The notes under the pieces were generated by a model that worked only from the letters and a program-made list of their open reading frames with translations, was not told where the DNA came from and did not search any database. Of a DNA stretch of 64,000 bases, positions 31,795-41,085 are shown piece after piece (positions within the stretch are counted from its first letter, which is position 1; each line of letters begins with the position of its first letter). Source of the stretch: Porphyra umbilicalis (taxonomy: Eukaryota > Rhodophyta > Bangiophyceae > Bangiales > Bangiaceae); NCBI GenBank assembly GCA_002049455.2, contig KV918917.1, positions 105,509 to 169,508 on the forward strand, read 5' to 3'. The position numbers were made by a program, and so were the translations under genes.

Positions 31795-33321
31795 ATGGAA
31801 GCTGCCGAGACGGGGCTGTCCAGCGCTGCCTCTCTCCTGGCCGAGGAAGATGGCGCCGTCGTTTGCGCTGCGGTGCAATCCCACATGGGCCTGCTGATGC
31901 TGATTCGACGACGGTCGCGCGCCGCCCGCGGACACCGCCGTCGCCACTACCGCGGTTCTGTTCCTGGGCGTCGGCCCAACAAGCGGCGTGACTTTGCCGC
32001 TGGCCTGTTCAACATCCAGCGTGACTACTTCGGGGTCAACGCGGAGCCGCCGATCTACGACGACCGTGATTTCGAGACGCGCTTCCGTGTGCCGCGCAGT
32101 GTGTTTCGGCGCATCTACCTGGCCGTCAAGGACGAGCCGTTCTTCCAGCAGCGCATCAACGCGACGGGTCGCCTGCAGGCGCACCCGCTGCAAACGGTCG
32201 TGGCCGCCTTCCGCGTCATCGCGTACGGCGAGGCGGCCGACCGGTCGGACGAGTACGTGCGCCTTTCTCGCTCGACGGTGGCGCAGGCGACGAAGCTTCT
32301 CCTAGAATTCATCGTGCTGCGGTGGGCATCGACCTACCTACGCCGTCCCAACCAGTCGGAGCTCAAGGCTATGATGGCGCGCAACGCAGAGCGCGGCTTT
32401 CCCGGCTGTATGGGCTCGCTGGACTGTACCCACTGGGAGTGGCATCAGTGCCCGACGGGCATGGCGGGCGCGTACCAGAGCCGGAAGGGCTCGCGCGGCG
32501 TTGTCGTCGAGGCCGTATGCGACGAGGACCTGTGGATTTGGCACCTGTTTGTCGGTGCTCCCGGCAGTTTGAACGACATCAACGTTTTGAACCAGTCGCC
32601 TCTCTACCTAGACGTCACGGCAGGCCGGTGGCCGCCGCGGGGCGTGACGTTTACCGTGAATGGGACCACCCGCACGCTACCTTACTACCTAGTCGACGGC
32701 ATCTACCCTCGCTACGCGTTCCTAGTGTCCCCCCACCCCATGCCTATGACCGACGAGGACAAGACGTTCAACCGGCTGCAGGAGGCCATTCGCAAGGACG
32801 TTGAGCGGCTGTTTGGCGTTCTGACAAAGCGGTTTCACATCGCCTTGCACCCAGGACGGTACCGCTCCGTGAAGCAGCTGATCACCACGTACAAGGCGGT
32901 CTGTATTTAGCACAACATGTGCGTGGAGAGCCGTCGAGACGGCTTTTTGAGCGGCCGCAGAGGGGGGACTAACGAGGGAGGGGGTGCGGGTGGTGAGGGT
33001 GAGGGTCCTGCAGGCGCGGCTGCTGCCGCCGCGGGGGGTCATGATGGGAACGACGGTGGGGCGGAGGATGGTGGCGCTGCTGCCGCCGGGGGACCTGCGC
33101 CTGGCGGCGGCGGCGCCGCCGGCCCGGCCGACGCTGTCGATGCTGCTAACCCGCCCCCCGCATTGAACGCTGTGGGGCAGCCGCCCGCGGGCGGCATGGT
33201 TGCTGTCTTTGATGCTTGGGGCGAGACTCGCAACCCCACCGAACACGCGCAACTCCGTGCCGACCTGTCGGCGCACGTGTGGAGCGACCGCGGCGAGCTG
33301 CTGGCACCCTATGTTTTCTAG
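31795..33321 (+). CDS. PIF/Harbinger transposase with one in-frame TAG
   Basis: The ATG at 31795 (MEAAETGLSSAASLLAEEDG) opens a 509-codon frame. The Harbinger DDE nuclease domain is clear: FRVPRSVFRRIY, ALQ-type spacing to FRVIAYGEAADRSDEYVRLS, D1 in MGSLDCTHWEW, then GAPGSLNDINVLNQSPLY, D2 in YYLVDGIYPRYAFLV, and E in KDVERLFGVLTKRFHI. TAG at 32908-32910 falls exactly inside the conserved C-terminal motif (KAVCI, stop, HNMCVE), where the family has a hydrophobic residue before HN. The same frame continues through a Gly/Ala-rich linker to AQLRADLSAHVWSDRGEL, the usual family end, and stops at 33321. A TTG to TAG change would explain the break. All catalytic residues lie upstream of it. Confidence 0.93.
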
Positions 33322-33338
33322 AGCAGCTGTACGGTTAC

Positions 33339-33380
33339 ACAAAGTTTTTTTTTTCCCCGTTGGGCAGGGTTTTTTTTTCC
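33339..33380 (+). promoter_or_regulatory. T-tract/hairpin 3' motif after the transposase gene
   Basis: The 42-base motif is ACAAAG, 10 T, CCCCGTTGGGCAGGG, 9 T, CC. It starts 18 bases after the transposase stop. A nearly identical motif in the same sense lies behind the convergent Myb-like gene. It is a candidate RNA 3'-end or termination signal of the element. Confidence 0.6.
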
Positions 33381-33495
33381 TTGACATGGTAGTCCATTGT
33401 GTGTCCCGGTAGGTCTGAGCCAGTTGGAACGCACGCGCGCGGATCCGGAAAAACGGAACAGGACAAGCAGTCGCCCGCGGGCGGCGTGCACAGAG

Positions 33496-33924
33496 ATGCG
33501 ATGGTCGCACGTGGGACCGGTCGGCCGCGCGGAGGGGCGCCAACAGGCGGCGCTGGTGGTGCCGGCCGACCCGCACGTGCCGCCGCCAGTCGCCAGCGAA
33601 GGGCCGGCTGCGACCGTGAGGAGAGGCGCAGAGCGCCGCGCCCCCGTCGGCGGTGCCCGGGGAGGCAACGACGCACCGATGGTAGCTGGGGCCACCGGCT
33701 CCTGGGAGGACGCGCCGGCGCTCGCGGCCAGGGGCAGCGCGCACGACGACACGCAGCCGCTCGCGGGCGGCGGCGGGCTCTGCTCTGACGAGCTGCTGGC
33801 CTTGGCAACGACGGGCCAACAGCAGCGTGGTCTTCGACAAAGACACGGAAACCTTCGGCGGCAGGCCACTGACGTTTTGGGATTTTACAAAGAGAACGGG
33901 TGTTCATTGGCTGCACGACACTAA
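33496..33924 (+). CDS. Possible additional Harbinger ORF, unknown
   Basis: A 142-residue reading from the ATG at 33496 (MRWSHVGPVGRAEGRQQAAL, APMVAGATGSWEDAPALAAR, GGLCSDELLALATTGQQQRG) stops at 33922-33924, where the DNA turns AT-rich. It lies between the two T-tract motifs. Plausible composition, but no family is recognised and the transposase transcript would have to end or splice before it. Confidence 0.3.
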   Translation: MRWSHVGPVGRAEGRQQAALVVPADPHVPPPVASEGPAATVRRGAERRAPVGGARGGNDAPMVAGATGSWEDAPALAARGSAHDDTQPLAGGGGLCSDELLALATTGQQQRGLRQRHGNLRRQATDVLGFYKENGCSLAARH

Positions 33925-34046
33925 TTTTAATAAACATTTTGTTGAAGCTTGGAATTACAGTCGGATCTGTCCTAGTATAGACGAAATCACAATCCAAAAC
34001 GCCGGAAATGCCGGCGTTCGACCAATGAGCACAAAACAGCTGAATA

Positions 34047-34556
34047 CTATATTTGCATTTCAGCCGTACTCTCGATGAAACACCTTCGCTGCTGTCGGTG
34101 GGGCCGTCCACCGCGGTGGCTTCGCGGTGGCTTCGCAACGCTGGAAACGGCCCCCGGGGGCCCTGTCCTGAGAAGGCCGCTGCGGCCACAGCCGCCGCGG
34201 CCGCCCTCCTGCTGCGCCACAGCGCCGCCGTCCCTGCCGCCAGCCGCGGCCGCCGCCCCTCTCCGCAGGCGAGGGTGGGCGACAGCGGGGGTGGCGTCAG
34301 CGGCAGGGGCGCCGGCGGCGGCGGCAGAGGTGTCGGCGGTCGCGGCGGTGGCCGCCGCCTTACCGAGGAGCTGCCGCGCCTGCTGCGCCTGCGGCGCCCC
34401 GCCCTGACGCGCCGCCTGCATCACATTGGTGTCGAGCGGCAAGGGGCGGGGCGCGCGTGTAGCCGCCGCTCCCTCGGCGTCGTGCGTCGGCGCGGAGCCG
34501 AGGAGCGGCACGCGGCGCGGCGGCAGCGCATCGCGCTCCAGCGGGGCGGGGCGCAT
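34047..34556 (-). CDS. Possible additional Harbinger ORF on the minus strand
   Basis: A 169-residue reading from the ATG at 34556-34554 (MRPAPLERDALPPRRVPLLG, LPLDTNVMQAARQGGAPQAQ, QARQLLGKAAATAATADTSA) ends with TAG at 34049-34047. Gln/Ala-rich helical composition. It lies behind the Myb-like gene on the same strand, between the T-tract motifs. Function unknown; it could be a separate exon of the same transcription unit. Confidence 0.3.
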   Translation of the reverse strand: MRPAPLERDALPPRRVPLLGSAPTHDAEGAAATRAPRPLPLDTNVMQAARQGGAPQAQQARQLLGKAAATAATADTSAAAAGAPAADATPAVAHPRLRRGAAAAAGGRDGGAVAQQEGGRGGCGRSGLLRTGPPGAVSSVAKPPRSHRGGRPHRQQRRCFIESTAEMQI

Positions 34557-34802
34557 CGCGCGCCGCCGGGGGGCAGCGCAGGTCCACACCGCGCGTTACC
34601 CCACGCGCCGCGCCCTGGTCGGCCGCTGCGACGGAGATGTGCGCGCATGTCACGCGCGCGGGGGGGGGGGGCGCGTGTTTAGCTGGTGTGGAGGATGCGA
34701 CTCGGGCCGGAAAAGAGTGCGGGGGGTGCGGGGGGTCATAGGCAAACGCTGCGCGCTCGGTCCTTTTCATGCCGCACGTGGGCAAGCAATGATACTTGTG
34801 TA

Positions 34803-34844
34803 GGAAAAAAAACCCCTGGCCAACGGGGAAAAAAAAACCTTTGT
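34803..34844 (-). promoter_or_regulatory. T-tract/hairpin 3' motif after the Myb-like gene
   Basis: Read on the minus strand it is ACAAAGG, 9 T, CCCCGTTGGCCAGGGG, 8 T, CC, with the same 42-base length and order as 33339-33380. It lies 58 bases past the stop of the Myb-like gene. Both genes of the element therefore carry the same motif in sense orientation just after their stop codons. Confidence 0.6.
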
Positions 34845-34902
34845 CATACTCAACATACACACGCAACACGTCGCACACAAAGGCAACAAACTACAGGTCC
34901 CT

Positions 34903-36105
34903 CTACTCGGAATCATCGCTGTCGTCCAGCGACTCGCTGTCCTCGTCCAGGTTGCGAGTCGTGTTCGGGCTGCGCGCAAGCTGAGCCGCGGCTGCCTGCC
35001 GCTTGGTCTCCAGCGACTGACGGCCAGCGCCAGTCTTGGCGTGTTGACGCACGCGGGCCGGCGCAGCCTTGGCCGCCGCCGCCGCCGCCAGAGCAGAGGC
35101 TGATGTACCATCAGCACCCAAAGGCGCCGCCAGCGCTCCTCGCCCCGGCGGCGCCCGCGCTCCGGCGGCAGGGCCGGCAGCCGCCCGCACCGTCCCCGTC
35201 GAGTTATCAACACCCAGACCGGCGACGCCGTCGCCCACACCGCCGATAGAGTCGTTAGTCCCCTCACCCCCTCCCTCGTCAATAGCAGACGAGCTCGCCA
35301 CACCCGCACGCTCCAGCATCTTCTGCGTGATGGCTAAACGGTAACGAGCCGCCTCAGGGGTGTGCCGCATCAGCGGCGAATCAAAAAAGCAAAGGGCAGT
35401 GCGCTCGTGCTGCGCGTCGGTGAGCTTGTGGAGAGCTTCAGTGCTGGCCTTGACCTGAGCGTCCATCTGCACGTCCTCTTGGCGCTGCATCTTGGCCGCC
35501 TTGATGCCGACAGGGCGACCCTGAAAGCCGCCGTTGCGTCGGCTGCGGCCGCTACCGCTGCCGCTGCCACTCTCCTCCTCGTCAGACGACGTGTCGCCCA
35601 TAATGTCCATGCCCGAGGCGTCGCCGCCGTTGGCGGCGCCGCTAAACTTGTCGCTCTGCCGCAGGACGCGCCAACACGCGACCCACTTGCAGTGCGCGAC
35701 TTTGGCCTTGCGCTTGCGCGTCTTGTCGTCGACCTTGTCCTGGTTGCGGTCCGCTCGGATCGCGTCGTAAATGTCCAGCGAGCAATAGCGCGCCACAGCG
35801 CCGCTGATAATGTCCTCCTCCGTCGGGTTGCCAGTGGTCGGCATGGCCTTAACAGCCAGGTAGTGCGACGTGAAGGCGCTCACACCCGCCCGAATGCGCT
35901 TAAACTGCTTCTCCAGCGCACTTGGAAGGCGCTGCACTCTCATCGGCCCCTTCCTCCGCACTTTCTCACCCCACACCTTGTGCACCGTCGCCCATAGGTT
36001 GTCCTTGGTCCGGGCAGTCCCCTTCACCGCGTCGCTCGTCACCTCCAGGTACGCCTCACAGAGGGGCACACGGTCGGCGTCCGTCCACCCCAGAGCAGAC
36101 CCCAT
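34903..36105 (-). CDS. Myb/SANT-like DNA-binding protein of the Harbinger element
   Basis: The ATG at 36105-36103 gives 400 residues (MGSALGWTDADRVPLCEAYL). The N-terminal domain (about 1-160) has the spaced Trp/aromatic pattern of the Myb/NAM-like partner protein of PIF/Harbinger transposases: GWTDADRVPLCEAYLEV, NLWATVHKVWGEK, then CKWVACWRVLRQSDKFSGA. A Ser/Asp/Gly-rich linker (DTSSDEEESGSGSGSG), a helical middle part and an acidic C-terminus (ESLDDSDDSE) follow. In this superfamily such a protein binds subterminal DNA and brings the transposase into the nucleus. The frame is open upstream to 36354, but the Trp-rich domain begins at this ATG. It is convergent to the transposase. Confidence 0.85.
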   Translation of the reverse strand: MGSALGWTDADRVPLCEAYLEVTSDAVKGTARTKDNLWATVHKVWGEKVRRKGPMRVQRLPSALEKQFKRIRAGVSAFTSHYLAVKAMPTTGNPTEEDIISGAVARYCSLDIYDAIRADRNQDKVDDKTRKRKAKVAHCKWVACWRVLRQSDKFSGAANGGDASGMDIMGDTSSDEEESGSGSGSGRSRRNGGFQGRPVGIKAAKMQRQEDVQMDAQVKASTEALHKLTDAQHERTALCFFDSPLMRHTPEAARYRLAITQKMLERAGVASSSAIDEGGGEGTNDSIGGVGDGVAGLGVDNSTGTVRAAAGPAAGARAPPGRGALAAPLGADGTSASALAAAAAAKAAPARVRQHAKTGAGRQSLETKRQAAAAQLARSPNTTRNLDEDSESLDDSDDSE

Positions 36106-36125
36106 CCTCTTGGGCAGCGAATACG

Positions 36126-37100
36126 TCACAGCCGGTAGGGAGGCGGCGGGTGGGCAGGGAACAGCTGGGGCGGCCGCCGAGGTACAGGGACGAGCTGGTA
36201 GGTCGGGTCGACAGAGGGATGGTTCCCCTGCAAGACGTACACCGGACGGCTCAGGGGCTCGGCCGACGTCGGCTGCCGCAACGGCTGCGACGGCGCGGGC
36301 CACCAGGTCCACGGCGAGGAAGTGCTCCGTGTCGGCGTCTGGGTCAGCACCCACTGCAGCTCTTGCGTGTCGCCCAGATCTCCGTACTGGTCGACCCGCC
36401 AGGGCGAGGGGGTATCAGGCACACGCCAAAGAGGCGCCGGTCGTGAAGCCTCCCAGGTTGGGACTTGGTCGTCGCCCCACGCCTCGCAGGAGGGAGCCCA
36501 CCTCCAACTCGGAGGGGGGCCCGCCGGACGACGGGGCAGGGTGCACGGGCGGTCCCAGCCGTCGCCCCTTGGCGAGCGCCAGTCGCCCTGTGGCGGGCCA
36601 GGCGGTGGGCCCCACAGCTGGCGCGGCGGGCTGCGCGGGCGGTAGTTGTCCCGGCCGCCCCTGAAATGGGGCGGACCTCTTGGCGGGCTTGGGGGAGGAC
36701 CCGGCGTCGGAGGCCGCGGCGGGCCGGGAGGACCACCAGCCGGCGGGCGCCGAGCGCTCCCACCAAAGTGGTTGGGGGAGAATGGCGGGCCCCTTGTCGG
36801 CCGGGGAGGGGCGCCCAAGGGCGGCCGAGGGGGGCTCGGTCGTCGCCAGCCGTCGTTGTCGCCACCGCCACGCGGACCCGCACGCACAGGGCCAGGAGGG
36901 CCGCCGCCAGCACCGCGGTCGTCCCAATCGCCGCGGTAGCGCACGTTCCGCCGTTGCTGCTCAAAGTCGTCGCGCTCGCCATGTCGGCGGCCGCGACCGA
37001 GAGGGGAGTGATGCCGCTTAAAAGGCCGGGGTCGCCCGCCCTCTGGGGCACCACCAAAGCCGGGGGGCGGGCGATGCCCACCCGGCGCCCCGTGCCGCAT
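36126..37100 (-). CDS. Pro/Gly/Arg-rich ORF upstream of the Myb-like gene
   Basis: The ATG at 37100-37098 opens a 324-residue Pro/Gly/Arg-rich protein with RGG-like stretches (RRNVRYRGDWDDRGAGGGPP, FRGGRDNYRPRSPP) and a less biased C-terminal part (DQYGDLGDTQELQWVLTQTP, PTYQLVPVPRRPPQLFP). It stops with TGA at 36128-36126, only 20 bases before the ATG of the Myb-like gene and in another frame. It may be a separate RNA-binding-like protein, or an N-terminal exon spliced to the Myb-like part. The non-trivial composition argues for real coding. Function unknown. Confidence 0.45.
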   Translation of the reverse strand: MRHGAPGGHRPPPGFGGAPEGGRPRPFKRHHSPLGRGRRHGERDDFEQQRRNVRYRGDWDDRGAGGGPPGPVRAGPRGGGDNDGWRRPSPPRPPLGAPPRPTRGPPFSPNHFGGSARRPPAGGPPGPPRPPTPGPPPSPPRGPPHFRGGRDNYRPRSPPRQLWGPPPGPPQGDWRSPRGDGWDRPCTLPRRPAGPPPSWRWAPSCEAWGDDQVPTWEASRPAPLWRVPDTPSPWRVDQYGDLGDTQELQWVLTQTPTRSTSSPWTWWPAPSQPLRQPTSAEPLSRPVYVLQGNHPSVDPTYQLVPVPRRPPQLFPAHPPPPYRL

Positions 37101-38955
37101 GGGCGGAGGAGGGGGGGGAGGGGGGGCGGAGGCATGTGCGGGTGCTCACAAGCGTCCTCGCAGGGACTTGGAGGGGGAGGCGGGCACCAGGTACCGTTAC
37201 GCTTCCGCTGCGTGCGCCGCCGCAGGGAGTCGTTGGCGCCCTTCCCGCGCGTCATGCTCAGGAGCGCGGGCGTCGCAAAGGCGGGCAAGACGGTCAGCGC
37301 GGGCTAAAGAAGCCGCGCGAGTGGGGTACGGAGGCGGGCGCCGCGGCGTCGGCGGTGGATGGTGCGCACACACACGGCACGCGGCGGACCCGCGCGCGGG
37401 AGCCACCACAGCGCCCCCAAAGGGGGCGCCTGCGACAGCGGGCGACCGTTGGCGGCAGGCCTGCGCCCGTCCACGCAGCGCGAAAACGAGTCGGGTGGGG
37501 GCCACGCGCGGCACCCCACAGCATGCCCCCTCTGCGTGCCTGGGTGGGAGGGCGACGGCGTGGGCCCCGCCCGTCCTCGCCGGCACGAGGCCAAAAGGCG
37601 TCGAGCGTAGGGCCCGCGCGCGGGGACAGCGTGACAGGTCCCCCAACACGTCGCCCCGCACGGCACGCGACCGCCTGTCGGCCCCCTCGGACTGTTCACG
37701 CTGGGAGGCGCTTATCTGAGGACCCACGTGTCGGCACTGCGCGCGCCTGACGAACGGGTGCGTGGCCGCGCGCGTGACCAGGCCCGCCCGGGCCCGCCCT
37801 AGCCACAAAAAAAGGCTGCGCCCGCCGGACACGTGCAAAGAACCTGGTGGGGGTCCTCCCATGCGTCGCCTGGCGAGGCGGGGTACACCCTCGCTGGCGC
37901 GCCCGAGCTCACAATGCCTGTTCATTGGGCCGCCCACGAAGAGGGGACGGACGCCAGGGCCATGGCCGCCATCATCGGTGTCCGCCCACGCAATGCACTC
38001 AGCCGAAAGACGTGTGTGTGAGGCCCAAATCACGATCACGCGACGGTCAAGCGAAGCCACTCATCGCTGCACAACGCTCACTCATCTCTCACCCAGTGTC
38101 ACACCTGCCCGCCACACCATCCGTTTGAGACGAGCGGCGTCCAATCACGTTCACTGCAAAACTGATGGCGGAGCCAGTCCCGCCCAGATCGCGTCCAGAT
38201 CGCGACATAACATTTTGAAAATACCTGGACTGAGCGAAAGACATTTTGAGGCCGGCGCACGGCCTGGAATTTTTGCATTTACAGCCAATCAAAGAGCGCC
38301 TCTTCCGTCCGCTGACCGGAGAGTCTGACCCGAGAGCGGCTCAGAGCATTCGATTCTACAAGCTTGCACTCCCGAGAGATGGTACACGGGCGATGCACGC
38401 TGTTTGGCAGGACCACTCTGCGGTGCGGAGAGTGCCTTGATCCGCTCGCGCAGGTGATTGTCCACCAGACTAGCCCGGATCGCGGGTGTCGCGCCTCGTG
38501 CAACTCGGGTCGTCGCCAGTGTCAGGCGTTGATATCGAAAATTCTTGCTCGTGGAGCCGTGGCACTGCCAGGTGTCGTCGTATTCACCCCATGTTATTGC
38601 GTGTTGAGCCCGATTCTGTTCGTATTGGGCCTCATTCGCAAGCTGTGCTTCAATCCTTTGTCGCGTGGCATGCCCGAATCCATTTTCGAATGAATCTAAT
38701 GACTGTCTCTGCACGATCTACTATCGGTTTCGGACACATCAGCCATCGTCGTTTAGCTAGTCCCCTGCAATACGAGGCGAGGTCAGATTGGGGCCTCGTT
38801 GGACCCACCAACGTAGACCCTATCGTTCAATCGGCCAGAGGGCATTCGATGGTCCATGTAGCAAAGTCCATCGCGACGTTTGGGATATGGGGCCCCCAGG
38901 ATGGTCTTTCCATTCAGGGACCCACACGTTGCACCTCCAGATGGGGTTAAATGGA
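37101..38955. other. Right part of the Harbinger element, no certain gene
   Basis: 37.1-38.0 kb is GC-rich and open in several frames. A minus-strand reading at 37197-38060 has no recognisable feature and may be promoter and leader of the minus-strand genes. 38.0-38.95 kb is AT-richer, non-coding and subterminal, with GGGGC words near the right end. Confidence 0.45.
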
Positions 38956-38987
38956 AGATGGGGCCGACGTTGCTGGGATTGCCCTAA

Positions 38988-40950
38988 CGGAGACGGGGGG
39001 ACCAAACAGAAAGGACTAAACACCGATACGTGTAGACGGGGCGTTGAGGGCGAGTGGATGCCCCGTTGTCCGAGAAGCAGCTTGCTGCACTCCACGCAAT
39101 CTTGGGTGGGACCACGACCCATCCATCCTGCAGCCAAAAAGGCTATGATTCACGCACACGTTGACAGCAGATGAATCGATCTACGTACTCAGCGCCTAGG
39201 GTTCTACACAGCCGATTGGCAACAGTTGACATGAAGGAGGGTCTGGGAGCAGAACTATCAGCGCGACTGACCTGCAGGGGGTATGGCAACGAGGCAGTCA
39301 GAGCGGCCGCACAGCGCCGAACCACCTGGCTGATCAATTTGAAGTGGTCAACGAAAGCTCCTGTCTGCCCGGGCAATTAATCACAAATACAACCAAGTCG
39401 TTTGTCGTTTGGTTTGGTTCGATTCTTGAAATCGACCTGATTCATCGAACCATCTGTGGATTCAACATGAACTTATAACCCTGCTGTGGCAGGACAGTCC
39501 TTCTCAGCCACGTAACTCCATTCGTTTTTAGCGTCATCGCGACCCTTCCAACACTGACACGCCCTCAGATCCCTGAGGACACGAATGCAGACTGCCACCT
39601 CTGAAATGGAGAGCGAGTCTCTTGATCTAAGTATATGTGTGCATCACTACACTTTGAGAGCACCCTGTCCTAAAGGCCAGGGAAAACAGCGTCTCAGCCA
39701 TCCACCCAGCCGGAAAAAGTCGATTGACCAATGGGCAGTTGACCAAGTCCCCTTCATGACTTTGACCACATCGGCCAAAGTTGGCAATATTTAGTGACTA
39801 TCGCAGACAATCGCCAAACTGCATGCTCTGTAAGACACTGTCGCTGCGGCCCAAGCGATTTGGGGGGCTGCCCAACGCCACTGGTGCGAGAATCGGCGTC
39901 AACGCACTAAAAAGCAAGGGGGCGCTTGTGCTCGCACAGCCCGCCTTGCAAAAAACGGAGGGCGCTGCGGGGTCGCCTGCGAGGGGGGTGTGCTGGCAGC
40001 GGCCGCGTCGCCGCCTGGCCCGACCTCGCTTGCCCCCTCAACTGGTCGCCGCTCGCGGGTGCGACCTCCACTGCGGCGGCAGTTGTTTGTCGCGGCGGTG
40101 TCTCTCTTCACAGCACGTTGTCAAATTGGGTCACGGAGAACTTAAAATATATGCGAACCGTGAGAGGTCGTGAGAGAAATGTTTTTCCATGCAGCAAACC
40201 TCGTGACACCATCCTCGCAAATGTCGCTGTGTCGATCTCTAAAAGGCTCTGTCTGAGAAGGCTTTCTGACACCCCCAGAGACCTTCTTACCCCACCCACC
40301 TGGTCACCCCTACCCATGTGCGTACTCGTCTACTCCCAATAGCTGCGGGCACCGCCCAACCACGGACACTTGTGCTTGCCTCCTTTCCTGTCCTCTCCCA
40401 CTCCTTTCTCCTGCTGGCAGGGGGGGGGGGGCGAGGGGGGCTGCACATACATGCCGAGGGGGTCGGGGAGGATGGGGGCGCAAACGGTGTCGCTAGAGTG
40501 GGACGGCTGCTGGCATTGCCGTGCAGAGCTCTGGCAGGGTCATGGGGCAGGTCCTCCTTGCGCGATCAAACGGCACCCTTCACACCCAGTTCAAGGCAGA
40601 CTTGGCGTACACAGTATGCATTCTTGCGGGCACATGGAGACCTCTGCTCGGACGCCTCACCGTCGTAGCTTGTGTCAGCCAGACTTTGTTCAGTACCTGT
40701 TGGCATGATAGTCTGCTACCAATGGGGACCCAGGATGCGCCCCCGGTCAACCGGGCAGCCAACCAGCGGGCTGGAAAACGTCAAGCCTTGTGCTTGGGGA
40801 TAGCGGGGCGATTAATAATAATTCGAAGTGCTGGGCGGCGCCAATGCGCGCCCTCGGCATGTGTGCAGGTGACTGCCATGCTGCCCCCAGCCCCGCTCCT
40901 GGCTGCCGCCCAAGTGCACAAGTGCTGCCAACATCCCCGCTCGCTCTCCT
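38988..40950. other. Intergenic DNA right of the Harbinger element
   Basis: 38.99-39.85 kb is AT-rich and without coding signal. A copy of GTTTGGTTTGGTT with CGACCTGATTCATCGAACC behind it (about 39405-39460) resembles the sequence at about 30033 left of the element. 39.9-40.95 kb is of mixed composition with no supported gene. Confidence 0.45.
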
Positions 40951-41085
40951 GGCCGACCGCTCGGCCCACCCTCCTGGCGGACCGCCCCGCCCACCCTCTG
41001 GTCGACCGCCCCACCCACCCTCCTGGCCGGAAGCCCCGGCCACCCTCTGTTCGATCGCCCCGCCCACCCTCCTGCCGACCGCCCT
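40951..41085. repeat. 24-25-bp minisatellite, about 5.5 copies
   Basis: The consensus GGCCGACCGCCCCGCCCACC plus CTCCT starts at 40951, 40976, 41000, 41025 and 41050. Copies differ at a few positions. It lies in the region upstream of the UBX-protein gene. Confidence 0.85.

Larger units (their letters stand above)
30370..38984 (+). mobile_element. Complete PIF/Harbinger DNA transposon, 8615 bp
   Basis: A 29-bp terminal inverted repeat with one mismatch starts GGGCAATCCCA at 30370-30398 and, reversed, at 38956-38984. The flanks are TAA at 30367-30369 and TAA at 38985-38987, the target duplication expected for this superfamily. Inside, the transposase (31795-33321, plus) and a Myb/SANT-like gene (34903-36105, minus) converge, the typical two-gene set. 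Further ORFs lie between and beyond them. At 8.6 kb it is larger than most Harbinger elements. TGGGGC words are frequent near both ends and may be subterminal binding sites. Confidence 0.95.

Noticed and set aside
33339-34844. The T-tract inverted pair as ends of a nested transposon
   Set aside because: No target-site duplication at either border and the motif lies in the same position behind both genes; a 3'-end signal is the simpler reading, though not proven.
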